A DNA stretch of 64,000 bases from the NCBI GenBank assembly GCA_024123955.1, contig CP099652.1, positions 2,790,001 through 2,854,000 of the forward strand, read 5' to 3'. Below, piece after piece: positions 25,846 to 34,297 of this stretch. Position numbers and translations under genes: made by a program. Every line of letters begins with the position of its first letter. Positions within the stretch are counted from its first letter, which is position 1. The DNA comes from Oxalobacteraceae bacterium OTU3CINTB1. GTDB lineage: Bacteria > Pseudomonadota > Gammaproteobacteria > Burkholderiales > Burkholderiaceae_D. Below the pieces are notes generated by a model. That model was given only the letters and a program-made list of their open reading frames with translations, searched no databases and was not told where the DNA came from.

Positions 25846-26705
25846 CGAATCTGGCCGGCGTGCTGTTTGACGGCATCGCCTATGGCAGCCTCCTTTTCCT
25901 CATCAGCGTCGGCCTGTCGGTCACGATGGGGATGATGAACTTTATTAACCTGGCCCACGGCGCGTTCGCGATGTTGGGCGGGTATGTCAGCGTGATGCTG
26001 CTGTCCCGCCTCGGCGTGCCGTTCCTGGCGTCGCTGCCGCTGGCGTTCATCGCCTCCGCCGTGGTGGGGCTGGTGCTGGAGCGGACGCTGTACCGCCGCC
26101 TGTACAAGGCCAGCCACCTCGATCAGGTGCTGTTCTCCATCGGCCTGACCTTCATGTCCGTGGCCGCCGCCACCTTCTTCTTCGGACCGACGCAGCAGCC
26201 GGTCACGCTGCCGGCCTGGCTGCACGGACAGGTATCGTTGTTCGGCCTCGATGTCGGCGCCTACCGGCTGTTCCTGATCGGTATCGTGGTGCTGATCACC
26301 ATCGCGCTCGGACTGCTGATCGAGCGCACCCGCTTCGGCGCGCAGATCCGCGCATCGGTCGATAACCAAACCGCGTCGGCGGGCCTCGGCATCAACGTCA
26401 GCCTGGTGTTCAGCCTGACCTTCGCGCTGGGTTCCGGCCTGGCCGGCTTGGGCGGCGGGCTTGGCATCGACGTGCTGGGCCTCGATCCGACCTTCCCGAT
26501 AAAGTACATGGTCTACTTCCTGCTCGTGGTGGCGGTGGGTGGCGCCGGCACCATCAAGGGGCCGCTGCTGGCCGCGCTGATACTGGGCGTGTTCGACGTC
26601 GCCGGCAAATACTACGTGCCTGAAATCGGCGCCTTCGTCATCTACGCGCTGATGGTGGTGCTGCTGATCGTCTTCCCGGCTGGCCTGGTAAGGAGGAAAG
26701 CATGA
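25839..26705 (+). CDS. livH: Branched-chain/aromatic acid ABC importer permease (LivH type)
   Basis: The 288-residue membrane protein has eight or so hydrophobic helices and LivH motifs: MGMMNFINLAHGAFAMLGGYV, DNQTASAGLGINV (cytoplasmic contact loop) and VVAVGGAGTIKGPLLAALILG. It is one half of the channel with LivM. It lies after pcaF and before livM, overlapping by 4 bp. In this setting it probably imports aromatic acids such as protocatechuate instead of amino acids. Confidence 0.92.
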   Translation: MLANLAGVLFDGIAYGSLLFLISVGLSVTMGMMNFINLAHGAFAMLGGYVSVMLLSRLGVPFLASLPLAFIASAVVGLVLERTLYRRLYKASHLDQVLFSIGLTFMSVAAATFFFGPTQQPVTLPAWLHGQVSLFGLDVGAYRLFLIGIVVLITIALGLLIERTRFGAQIRASVDNQTASAGLGINVSLVFSLTFALGSGLAGLGGGLGIDVLGLDPTFPIKYMVYFLLVVAVGGAGTIKGPLLAALILGVFDVAGKYYVPEIGAFVIYALMVVLLIVFPAGLVRRKA

Positions 26706-27748
26706 ACGCCTTTACCGAAACCGCAGTTCAACCTGTTCCAGTCGCAAAGACCGTCATGACGCCACTACAGAAACGCCAACTGAACCTGCCGAACGACCGC
26801 TGGAAGCCGCTCGAAATCGTCTTCTGGCTGATGCCGGTGGCCGCGTACTTCTTCTTTCCCGGCTATCTGGTGTTGATCAGCCAGATCATGATCATCGGCC
26901 TGTTCGCGCTGTCGCTGGATCTGATCCTCGGCTACGCCGGCATCGTCTCACTGGGGCATGCCGCATTCTTCGGCCTTGGCGCCTACACCGCCGGTTTGCT
27001 GGCGGTGCATGGCTGGGGCGAGCCGTTGAGCGGCCTGCTGGCCGGCGCTGTGGTGGCGGGCCTGTTCGGCTTCGTCACATCGTTCCTGGTCGTGCGCGGC
27101 CAGGATTTGACGCGGTTGATGGTCACCATGGGCATCTGCCTGATGCTGCACGAAGCGGCCAACAAGGCGTCCTTCATCACCGGCGGCGTCGATGGCCTGT
27201 CCGGCATGATGGTCGGTAAGCTGTTCGGCGTGTTCGAATTCGATTTGAACGGAACGGTGGCCTTCTGGTACAGCTTTGCCGTGCTGTTCATCCTGTTCGT
27301 GGTGCTGCGCCGCGTGGTCAAGTCGCCGTTCGGTCTGAGCCTGATCGGTATTCGCGAGGGCGTGCGCCGCATGCCTTCGCTGGGCGTCAACGTCAACCGC
27401 CGCCTGATCGCCATTTTCACCGCGGCCGCTGCCATCGCCGGCGTGGCCGGCGCGCTGCTGGCGCAGACGACGCAATTCGTCGGACTCGATGCGCTGGGCT
27501 TCCCGCGCTCTGCCGAACTGCTGATCATGCTGGTGCTGGGCGGGGCCGGGCGCCTTTACGGAGCGCTGATCGGCGCCGCCGTGTTCATGGTCGCGCAGGA
27601 TTACATTTCGGGCCTCAATCCGGCCTACTGGCAGTTTTATATCGGCCTGTTGCTGGTACTGATCGTGCTGTTCGCGCGCGGCGGCATCCTCGGTGGCCTT
27701 GAGAGGATCGCCCAGCGTTTCAAACCATCCCGTAAGGAGCAGGCATGA
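26702..27748 (+). CDS. livM: Branched-chain/aromatic acid ABC importer permease (LivM type)
   Basis: The 348-residue membrane protein has a hydrophilic N-terminal extension of about 35 residues, then LivM helices and motifs: LDLILGYAGIVSLGHAAFFGLGAY (in parts), GIREGVRRMPSLGVNV and MLVLGGAGRLYGALIGA. It forms the second channel subunit. It overlaps both livH and livG by 4 bp each, a tight operon arrangement. Confidence 0.92.
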   Translation: MNAFTETAVQPVPVAKTVMTPLQKRQLNLPNDRWKPLEIVFWLMPVAAYFFFPGYLVLISQIMIIGLFALSLDLILGYAGIVSLGHAAFFGLGAYTAGLLAVHGWGEPLSGLLAGAVVAGLFGFVTSFLVVRGQDLTRLMVTMGICLMLHEAANKASFITGGVDGLSGMMVGKLFGVFEFDLNGTVAFWYSFAVLFILFVVLRRVVKSPFGLSLIGIREGVRRMPSLGVNVNRRLIAIFTAAAAIAGVAGALLAQTTQFVGLDALGFPRSAELLIMLVLGGAGRLYGALIGAAVFMVAQDYISGLNPAYWQFYIGLLLVLIVLFARGGILGGLERIAQRFKPSRKEQA

Positions 27749-28503
27749 GCCAGGACACTACACTGCGCACCGAGGGCCTGGGCAAGCGCTGGGGCGGATT
27801 CGTCGCCAACAGCGACGTGACCCTGACCTTCAAACCCGGCGCGCGCCACGCGCTGATCGGCCCTAACGGCGCCGGCAAGACCACCTTCATTAACCTGCTG
27901 ACCGGCGGCTTCATGCCCAGTAGCGGCAAGGTCTATCTGGGCGGCGAGGATATCACCAACCTGCCGCAGCATGAGCGGGTACATCGCGGCATGACGCGCA
28001 CCTTCCAGCTCAACACCCTGTTCGCGGGCATGACGGTGCTGGAATCGGTGGCGCTGGCCGTCAGCGAGCGTCGCGGCTTGCAGTCGGTCTGGTACAAGAC
28101 GGTGGAAAACCATCCCGACGTCGTCGACGAGGCGATGGCGCTGCTGGCCACCCTGAAACTGACCGACCAGGCCAATAGCATCACCCGCAGCATGGCTTAC
28201 GGTAAGCAGCGGCTGGTGGAGATCGCGCTGGCGCTGGCGACCAAGCCGCGCATCCTGCTGCTGGACGAGCCGGCGGCCGGCATTCCTTCGGCCGAGAGCA
28301 AGGAGCTGTTCGAAGTACTGTCACAACTGCCGCGCGATGTGACGGTGCTCTTCATCGAACACGATATGGGGCTGGTGTTCCGCTTCGCCGACCGCATCAC
28401 CGTGATGGTGGGCGGGAAGGTGCTGACCGAAGGCACGCCGGAGGAAATCGCGGCGGACCCGCGGGTGAAGGAAGTGTATCTGGGGGAGGCCGAACATGCG
28501 TGA
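27745..28503 (+). CDS. livG: ABC importer ATPase (LivG type)
   Basis: The 252-residue ATPase has Walker A GPNGAGKTT, a long linker typical of LivG (HERVHRGMTRTFQLNTLF), an LSGG-like segment replaced by RSMAYGKQRLVEIALAL, and Walker B ILLLDEPAAGIP. The SMAYGKQR signature instead of LSYGQQR is a mild variant. It powers the aromatic-acid importer with LivF. Confidence 0.93.
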   Translation: MSQDTTLRTEGLGKRWGGFVANSDVTLTFKPGARHALIGPNGAGKTTFINLLTGGFMPSSGKVYLGGEDITNLPQHERVHRGMTRTFQLNTLFAGMTVLESVALAVSERRGLQSVWYKTVENHPDVVDEAMALLATLKLTDQANSITRSMAYGKQRLVEIALALATKPRILLLDEPAAGIPSAESKELFEVLSQLPRDVTVLFIEHDMGLVFRFADRITVMVGGKVLTEGTPEEIAADPRVKEVYLGEAEHA

Positions 28504-29197
28504 GTTACTGGCGCTCGATAAAGTCACCGCCGGCTACGGCGAGTCCATCGTGCTGGAAGATGTGTCGTTTACGATGAATGAAGGCGACAGCCTGGCGCTG
28601 TTGGGCCGCAATGGCGTGGGTAAAACCAGCCTGCTGGTGACGTTGATGGGATTGACGCGGCTGCACGGGGGCGGTATCCGCTGGGACGGCAACGACATCG
28701 CGCGCATGCCGACGCACAAGCGCTCGCGCTCGGGGCTTGGCTGGGTGCCGCAGGAACGCCATATGTTCCCGTCGCTGACAGTGGAGGAGCACTTGACCGT
28801 GGTCGCGCGTCCCGGTCCGTGGAATCTGCAAAAGGTCTATCAGATCTTTCCGCGCCTGTTCGAGCGCCGCGGCAACATGGGCAACCAGTTGTCCGGCGGC
28901 GAGCAGCAGATGGTGGCGATCGCGCGCGCGTTGATGACCAATCCGCGCATCCTGCTGCTCGACGAGCCGATGGAAGGCCTGGCGCCGATCATCGTGCAGG
29001 AGTTGGTGCGCGTGATCCGCAAGCTGGTCGAGGAGGAGGGCATGTCGGTGATCGTGGTCGAGCAGCATGCGCGCCTGGCGCTGTCGCTGACCAAGCGCGC
29101 CATCGTGCTCGATCGCGGCCGCATCATTCACGACTCGGACAGCGCCAGTTTGCTGGCAGACGGCGACAAGCTCGATAGACTGGTTTCGGTCGCCTGA
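28496..29197 (+). CDS. livF: ABC importer ATPase (LivF type)
   Basis: The 233-residue ATPase has Walker A GRNGVGKTS, the signature QLSGGEQQMVAIARAL and Walker B ILLLDEPMEGLAP. Its start overlaps livG by 8 bp. It ends the pcaIJF-livHMGF transcription unit and is followed by a strong terminator. Confidence 0.93.
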   Translation: MRELLALDKVTAGYGESIVLEDVSFTMNEGDSLALLGRNGVGKTSLLVTLMGLTRLHGGGIRWDGNDIARMPTHKRSRSGLGWVPQERHMFPSLTVEEHLTVVARPGPWNLQKVYQIFPRLFERRGNMGNQLSGGEQQMVAIARALMTNPRILLLDEPMEGLAPIIVQELVRVIRKLVEEEGMSVIVVEQHARLALSLTKRAIVLDRGRIIHDSDSASLLADGDKLDRLVSVA

Positions 29198-29209
29198 GTC
29201 TCGCTTTGC

Positions 29210-29238
29210 AGGCGCGCCATCGCGGCGCGCCTTTTTTA
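29210..29238 (+). terminator. Rho-independent terminator after livF
   Basis: AGGCGCGCC (29210-29218) and GGCGCGCCT (29224-29232) form a perfect 9-bp stem with a 5-base loop, followed by a T-rich run TTTTTATT. It ends the pca-liv transcript and separates it from the convergent MarR gene. Confidence 0.9.
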
Positions 29239-29242
29239 TTCG

Positions 29243-29764
29243 TTATGTTTTGTAGACGCCGACGCCGACGGTCGATGCCGATGCGGGGGCGGGGGCGGGA
29301 GCGGTCAAAGGCGCCCGGCTTTGCTCATTGTTTTCCTGTACCAGCTTGGTCAACAACTCCATGAACTTCAGCTGTTCTTCGCTGCTCAGCGGCGCCAGAA
29401 GACGGCGACGCAGACGTTGCGCGCCAGGGATCATATCGTCCAGCAGCTGCTGGCCGGCCCGGGTGATGGTCAGAGCGCGCTGGCGACGATTGGTCGGAAT
29501 GACTTTGCGCTCCAGCAGGCCCTTTTCCTCCAGCCGCGCGCACACGGTGGCGCCGGTGGAGGTGTCGATACCACTGCTGGCCGACAGCGAGACCTGGTCG
29601 ATGCCTGGATTGCCGGCGAGGTTGCGCAGCATCGCGTACTGCACCGGCGTCAATTCGCCGCCCATCTCGTCGTAGAAAATCGACACCGATATCTGCTGCG
29701 CGCGACGCAGCAAGTGCCCTGGATGCTCATATAAATTGGTCAGAGTGCTTTCGGTTTCTGGCAT
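29243..29764 (-). CDS. MarR family regulator, probable repressor of vanAB
   Basis: The 173-residue product has the MarR winged helix (ELTPVQYAMLRNLAGNPG, SASSGIDTSTGATVCARLEEKGLLERK, wing TNRRQRALTITRAG) and a proline/alanine-rich C-terminal tail. The ATG at 29764 (MPETEST) is favoured over an upstream TTG. It is divergent from vanA, and a palindrome ATTCAGT-ac-ACTGAAT lies in the spacer. In other bacteria vanAB is repressed by a GntR-type VanR; a MarR-type local regulator is the likely substitute here. Confidence 0.88.
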   Translation of the reverse strand: MPETESTLTNLYEHPGHLLRRAQQISVSIFYDEMGGELTPVQYAMLRNLAGNPGIDQVSLSASSGIDTSTGATVCARLEEKGLLERKVIPTNRRQRALTITRAGQQLLDDMIPGAQRLRRRLLAPLSSEEQLKFMELLTKLVQENNEQSRAPLTAPAPAPASASTVGVGVYKT

Positions 29765-29850
29765 GGCGTATTCTCTGCTTGTGCGGCGCAATACAAAAAG
29801 AATTGGGCCTGGGTGTTTACTTCCGCGTTTTCCGGTCTATACTTTACGAT

Positions 29851-29866
29851 ATTCAGTACACTGAAT
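29851..29866. promoter_or_regulatory. Candidate MarR operator upstream of vanA
   Basis: ATTCAGTACACTGAAT has perfect 7-bp arms around a 2-bp centre and lies 30 bp before the vanA start, in the divergent spacer with the MarR gene. Size and symmetry fit a MarR dimer site. Confidence 0.65.
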
Positions 29867-29895
29867 GTTAAGCTGAAAACCAATAAGGAGACAAG

Positions 29896-30948
29896 ATGTA
29901 TCCAAAAAACACCTGGTATGTGGCTTGCACACCCGACGAGATCGACGTCAAACCGCTGGGCCGCCAGATCTGCGGCGAGAAAATCGTTTTTTATCGTGGC
30001 GCCGAGGGCAAAGTGGCGGCGGTGGAGGATTTTTGTCCGCATCGCGGCGCGCCGCTGTCGCTGGGCTTCGTGCGCGAGGGGCAGCTGGTCTGCGGCTACC
30101 ACGGCCTGGAGATGGGCTGCGACGGTAAGGTGATCAGCATGCCGGGCCAGCGCGTGCGCGGCTTCCCCTGCATCCGCAGCTATCCGGTGGAGGAGCGCTA
30201 TGGCTTCATCTGGGTCTGGACCGGCGACAAGGAGCTGGCCGATCCGGCGCTGATCCATCATCTGGAATGGGCGGACAATCCGGAATGGGCTTACGGCGGC
30301 GGCCTGTATCACATCCAATGTGAATACCGTCTGATGATCGATAACCTGATGGACCTGACGCACGAGACCTACGTCCACGCGTCGAGCATCGGCCAGAAGG
30401 AGATCGACGAGGCGCCGGTCAACACCCGCGTCGAGGGCGAGGAAGTTGTCACCAGCCGCTATATGGAGAACATCATGGCACCGCCGTTCTGGCGCGCGGC
30501 GCTGCGCGGCAACGGCCTGGCCGACGACGTGCCGGTCGACCGCTGGCAGGTCTGCCGCTTCACGCCACCGAGCCATGTGATGATCGAGGTGGGCGTCGCA
30601 CACGCGGGCAATGGCGGCTACGACGCCGATCCGAAGTTCAAGGCGTCGAGCATCGTGGTCGACTTCATCACGCCGGAGACGGAGACGTCGCACTGGTACT
30701 TCTGGGGCATGGCGCGCAGCTTCAAGCCCGAGGACAAGGAATTGACGGCGACCATACGCGAAGGGCAGGGCAAGATCTTCGCCGAAGACCAGGAGATGCT
30801 GGAGCTGCAGCAGCAGAACATCCTGCGCCATCCCGACCGCAAGCTGCTGATGCTGAACATCGACGCCGGCGGCGTGCAGTCGCGCCGCCTGCTGGATCAG
30901 TGGATGGAGAAGGAGAACGCGCAGCAGAAGCCGGAGCAGGCGGCATGA
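29896..30948 (+). CDS. vanA: Vanillate O-demethylase oxygenase subunit
   Basis: The 350-residue Rieske oxygenase converts vanillate to protocatechuate and formaldehyde. The Rieske cluster ligands are C47, H49, C66 and H69 (CPHRGAP and CGYHGLEM). The mononuclear iron site is in NLMDLTHETYVHASS. The C-terminal part SRRLLDQWMEKE is typical of VanA. The ATG has a strong AAGGAGA ribosome site. It overlaps vanB (ATGA) and is preceded by a MarR palindrome. Confidence 0.95.
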   Translation: MYPKNTWYVACTPDEIDVKPLGRQICGEKIVFYRGAEGKVAAVEDFCPHRGAPLSLGFVREGQLVCGYHGLEMGCDGKVISMPGQRVRGFPCIRSYPVEERYGFIWVWTGDKELADPALIHHLEWADNPEWAYGGGLYHIQCEYRLMIDNLMDLTHETYVHASSIGQKEIDEAPVNTRVEGEEVVTSRYMENIMAPPFWRAALRGNGLADDVPVDRWQVCRFTPPSHVMIEVGVAHAGNGGYDADPKFKASSIVVDFITPETETSHWYFWGMARSFKPEDKELTATIREGQGKIFAEDQEMLELQQQNILRHPDRKLLMLNIDAGGVQSRRLLDQWMEKENAQQKPEQAA

Positions 30949-31907
30949 GCGCCGGCCTGCTGAACGTCCGGGTCGAGCGCCGCACCAGCGAGGCGGAGGA
31001 TATTTGCAGCTATGAGCTGGTCAGCGCGGATGGCGCGCCGCTGCCGGCCTTCAGCGCCGGTTCGCACATCGACGTGCATGTGGGACCGGACCTGGTGCGC
31101 CAGTATTCGCTGTGCAATCCGCCGCACGAAACCCACCGCTACCTGATCGGTGTATTGCGCGATCCGGCGTCACGCGGCGGCTCGCAGGGCATGCATGAAA
31201 AGATCCATGTCGGGGCTTCGCTGACCATCAGCGCGCCGAAAAACCACTTTCCCCTGGTGGACGCAAAACGCAGCCTGCTGCTGGCCGGTGGTATCGGTGT
31301 GACGCCCGTGCTGGCGATGGCGGAGGCGTTGTCGGCGCAGGGCGCGGACTTCGAGATGCATTACTGCGCGCGCTCGCCCGAGCGCACCGCCTTCCGCGAG
31401 CGCATCGCCGCCTCACCGTTCGCCGCGCAGGTGCACTTCCACTACGATAGCGGCGCGCCCGAACAAAAACTCGACCTGGCGGCGCTGCTGGCGGGGTTGG
31501 ATCGCGAGACCCACATCTACTTCTGCGGCCCGACCGGCTTTATCGACTACGTGAAGGCGGCAGCCGCCGCGCAGCAGTGGCCGGAGGCGCAGCTGCACCT
31601 GGAGTACTTCGGCGCGGCCGCCGTCGATACGGGCGGCGACCGGGCCTTCGAAGTCAAACTGTCGTCCACCGGCGCGAGTTACAGTGTTCCCGCCGGCGTC
31701 ACCGTGATGCAGGTGCTGCGGGCCGCCGGCGTATTTGTCGCGGCTTCCTGCGAGCAGGGCGTGTGCGGCACCTGCCTGACACGCGTGATCGAAGGCGTAC
31801 CTGATCACCGCGATCTGTATTTGACCGAAGAAGAACAGGCAGCCAACGACCAGTTCACCCCTTGCTGTTCCCGTTCCAAAAGTCCGACCCTCGTGCTCGA
31901 CCTATAA
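30945..31907 (+). CDS. vanB: Vanillate O-demethylase reductase subunit
   Basis: The 320-residue reductase has an FMN-binding part (VRQYSLCNPPHETHRY), an NAD-binding part (LLLAGGIGVTPVLAMAE) and a C-terminal plant-type 2Fe-2S domain with CEQGVCGTC and a later CC pair. It passes electrons from NADH to VanA. It overlaps vanA by 4 bp and is followed 19 bp later by a binding-protein gene. Confidence 0.95.
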   Translation: MSAGLLNVRVERRTSEAEDICSYELVSADGAPLPAFSAGSHIDVHVGPDLVRQYSLCNPPHETHRYLIGVLRDPASRGGSQGMHEKIHVGASLTISAPKNHFPLVDAKRSLLLAGGIGVTPVLAMAEALSAQGADFEMHYCARSPERTAFRERIAASPFAAQVHFHYDSGAPEQKLDLAALLAGLDRETHIYFCGPTGFIDYVKAAAAAQQWPEAQLHLEYFGAAAVDTGGDRAFEVKLSSTGASYSVPAGVTVMQVLRAAGVFVAASCEQGVCGTCLTRVIEGVPDHRDLYLTEEEQAANDQFTPCCSRSKSPTLVLDL

Positions 31908-31926
31908 AAAACAAGAAGGAGACACC

Positions 31927-33111
31927 ATGTCACACAATATCAATACGCATCGCCGTCACATCCTGCTGGGCGCGGCCGCCTTGTCCGCCGGCGTGCTGCC
32001 GACTGTCGCTGCTGCGGCCGAGCCGTTGAAGGTGGGTCTGATCGTGCCGATGTCCGGACCGTTCGCCTCCACCGGCCGCCAGATCGAGGCAGCCGTCAGA
32101 CTGTTCATGCAGCAGAACGGCGCCACCGTTGCCGGGCGCCAGATCGAAATCATCCTCAAGGACGACGGCGGGGTGGCGCCGGATGTCACCAAGCGTCTGG
32201 CGCAGGAACTGGTCTCGCGCGAGAAGGTGCAGGTGCTTGCCGGCTTCGGCCTGACGCCGCTGGCCTTCGCCGCCGCGCCGGTGGCCACGCAGGCCAAGGT
32301 TCCCATGATCGTGATGGCCGCGGCGACGTCGGTGATTCCGCAACGCTCGCCGTACATTGTGCGCACGGGCTTTACGCTGGCGCAGGTGACCGCGCCGATG
32401 GCGCAGTGGGCCGCCAAGAACAAGATGAAAACCGTGGTGACGCTGGTGAGCGACTATGGTCCCGGGCTGGACGCGGAGAAGGTGTTCGTCAAGGATTTCA
32501 ACGAGGGTGGCGGCAAGGTGGTGGAAAGCTTGCGCGCGCCATTGCGGAATCCGGACTACGCGCCGTTCCTGGCCAAGGTGAAGGACTTGAAACCGGACGC
32601 GCTGTTTGTATTCGTGCCGTCGGGCGAGGGCGCGGCGGTGCTCAAGCAGTTCACCGAACGAGGTCTGGCCGGCGCCGGCATTCGCTTGATCTGCACCGGC
32701 GACGTGCTGGACGACGATCTGATGGCGAGCATCGGTCCGGCCGTAGCAGGTGTCGTCAGCAGCCATCATTATTCGGCCGCGCATCCGTCGGCGGAGAACA
32801 AGGCGTACGTCGAGGCGTTCGGCAAGGCGAACAAGGGAATGCGACCAAACTTCCACTCGGTCGGCGCCTATGACGGCATGCATCTGCTGTATGCGGCGCT
32901 CAAGAAGACCTCTGGCGACAGCAGCGGCGACAAGCTGCTGGCGGCGATGAAGGGCATGGAATGGACCAGCGTGCGCGGTCCGGTCAGTATCGATGCCGGC
33001 ACCCGCGATATCGTGCAAACAGTTTATATCCGCAAAGCCGAGGCTAGCGGCGGCTCCTTCTTCAACGTGGAGTTCGACAAAGTCGATAAAGTGCGCGACC
33101 CGGGCACATGA
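31927..33111 (+). CDS. ABC substrate-binding protein linked to vanAB (second HAAT paralogue)
   Basis: The 394-residue protein is a clear paralogue of the binding protein at 19548-20723 (for example KRLAQELVSREKVQVLAGFG and TRDIVQTVYIRKAE). The signal region contains THRRHILLGAAALSAG, a possible twin-arginine motif, unlike the Sec-type signal of its paralogue. It is in one unit with vanAB, 19 bp after vanB, and no permease follows. It most likely delivers vanillate or a related methoxylated acid to the LivHMGF channel at 25839-29197. Confidence 0.9.
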   Translation: MSHNINTHRRHILLGAAALSAGVLPTVAAAAEPLKVGLIVPMSGPFASTGRQIEAAVRLFMQQNGATVAGRQIEIILKDDGGVAPDVTKRLAQELVSREKVQVLAGFGLTPLAFAAAPVATQAKVPMIVMAAATSVIPQRSPYIVRTGFTLAQVTAPMAQWAAKNKMKTVVTLVSDYGPGLDAEKVFVKDFNEGGGKVVESLRAPLRNPDYAPFLAKVKDLKPDALFVFVPSGEGAAVLKQFTERGLAGAGIRLICTGDVLDDDLMASIGPAVAGVVSSHHYSAAHPSAENKAYVEAFGKANKGMRPNFHSVGAYDGMHLLYAALKKTSGDSSGDKLLAAMKGMEWTSVRGPVSIDAGTRDIVQTVYIRKAEASGGSFFNVEFDKVDKVRDPGT

Positions 33112-33125
33112 TTCGTTGCTGATCC

Positions 33126-33159
33126 ACGTAGGGCGGATTAGCGCAGCGTAATCCGCCAA
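33126..33159. repeat. REP-like palindrome
   Basis: This single copy of the element runs CACGTAGGGCGGATTAGCGC and closes with GTAATCCGCC. It sits between the convergent ends of the binding-protein and RpiR genes, and is near-identical to the copies at 22141 and 48979. Confidence 0.85.
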
Positions 33160-33174
33160 GAGCCGCCAAGATAA

Positions 33175-34047
33175 TCACAACTCGTTCAGTTGCGCGTGCA
33201 GCTCCTCGATCTTGACCAGGCGCTGGCGGCCGGCCTGACCGGTCTTGTCGATCAATTGCGACGCCAGCACGTGGCACAGCGCCATCACCGCCGCATGATT
33301 GTCCAGCGGGGTGGCGCTGCCCGTATCGCACTTCAACACCCAGGTGGCGCCAAGGTCGCTGTGATTCGACGAATCGGTGATCAGCATCGTCTTCACGCCC
33401 GCCCGGCTGACGGCGGCGACCAGCGCGCCCAGTCCGGGCGTGCGCCGGCGCAGGCCGAACACGATGAAAATATCGTTCGGCTGCAGTCCCACCAGATACT
33501 CCGCCATCGTTTCGCCTGATACCGGAAGTAGATACACGTTGCTTCGAAACTGGATGAACTGCCAGCGCAGGTACGCGGCAAAAAAATAGTTGTTTCGTTG
33601 ACCGAACACGCGCACCTGCCGCGCCTTGGCGATCGCGGTGCCGACTTCACCCACCTGTGTCGCCGACATGCCCGCGAAGGTGCGCTGGATGTTTTGCACG
33701 CTGGCCGACACATGGCGATCGAACGGACCGCCATCCTTTCCTCCCTCGTCCGATTCGCGGCGATCCATCAAATACAGCGGCGAGCCCCAATCCTTGCCTT
33801 CGCGCGCAAGACGGCGCATCTGGTCGTAATTCTCATACCCCAGTCGATGAACCAGCCGCGTCATCGTCGCATTGGACACCCCCGCCATGCGCGTCACCTC
33901 CGAAGCCGAATAGCTGGCCAATTGTCCGGGCGACTCCAGTATCACATTCGCCAGGCGCTTTTCGGCCTGCGGCAGCTGGTCGAGATGCTGCTTGATGGTG
34001 GTCGAGAGGCTGTCTATGAAAGGAGTTTTTTTTGTCATCGATCGCAT
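33175..34047 (-). CDS. MurR/RpiR family transcriptional regulator
   Basis: The 290-residue protein has an N-terminal RpiR helix-turn-helix (LPQAEKRLANVILESPGQLASYSASEVTRM and GVSNATMTRLVHRLGYENYDQMRRL in parts) and a C-terminal SIS domain that would bind a phosphosugar or other small molecule (VRVFGQRNNYFFAAYL, NDIFIVFGLRRRTPG, LITDSSNHSDLG). It is divergent from dctA, and a TGAAAA-TTTTCA palindrome in the spacer is its likely operator. An ATG 9 bp inside (34038) is an alternative start. Confidence 0.9.
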   Translation of the reverse strand: MRSMTKKTPFIDSLSTTIKQHLDQLPQAEKRLANVILESPGQLASYSASEVTRMAGVSNATMTRLVHRLGYENYDQMRRLAREGKDWGSPLYLMDRRESDEGGKDGGPFDRHVSASVQNIQRTFAGMSATQVGEVGTAIAKARQVRVFGQRNNYFFAAYLRWQFIQFRSNVYLLPVSGETMAEYLVGLQPNDIFIVFGLRRRTPGLGALVAAVSRAGVKTMLITDSSNHSDLGATWVLKCDTGSATPLDNHAAVMALCHVLASQLIDKTGQAGRQRLVKIEELHAQLNEL

Positions 34048-34179
34048 TCCAGGAAAAGCGCGTAAGGATCACCCGCCGCAGCGCCAATATACACCGCCCC
34101 GGCGTTTGCGGTTGTCGGCGGAATGCGACTAACGCCGCGCCTATTTCGATGCAAGCGACAGGAAAATGTTGACGCTTGA

Positions 34180-34195
34180 TGAAAAACGATTTTCA
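34180..34195. promoter_or_regulatory. Candidate RpiR operator upstream of dctA
   Basis: TGAAAAACGATTTTCA has 6-bp inverted arms and a 4-bp centre and lies in the spacer of a possible promoter (TTGACG with TTCAAT, 17 bp apart). RpiR-family proteins commonly bind TGAAA-type palindromes. Confidence 0.5.
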
Positions 34196-34297
34196 ATGAA
34201 TTGAGAGGTGAAAAAGAATTATCAGCGGTCGGGCAGGCCTGGCAAAAGAAACCAAAGGTAGTTTTGTGCGTGTTGAATAAATAGCGAGGGATCAGCA

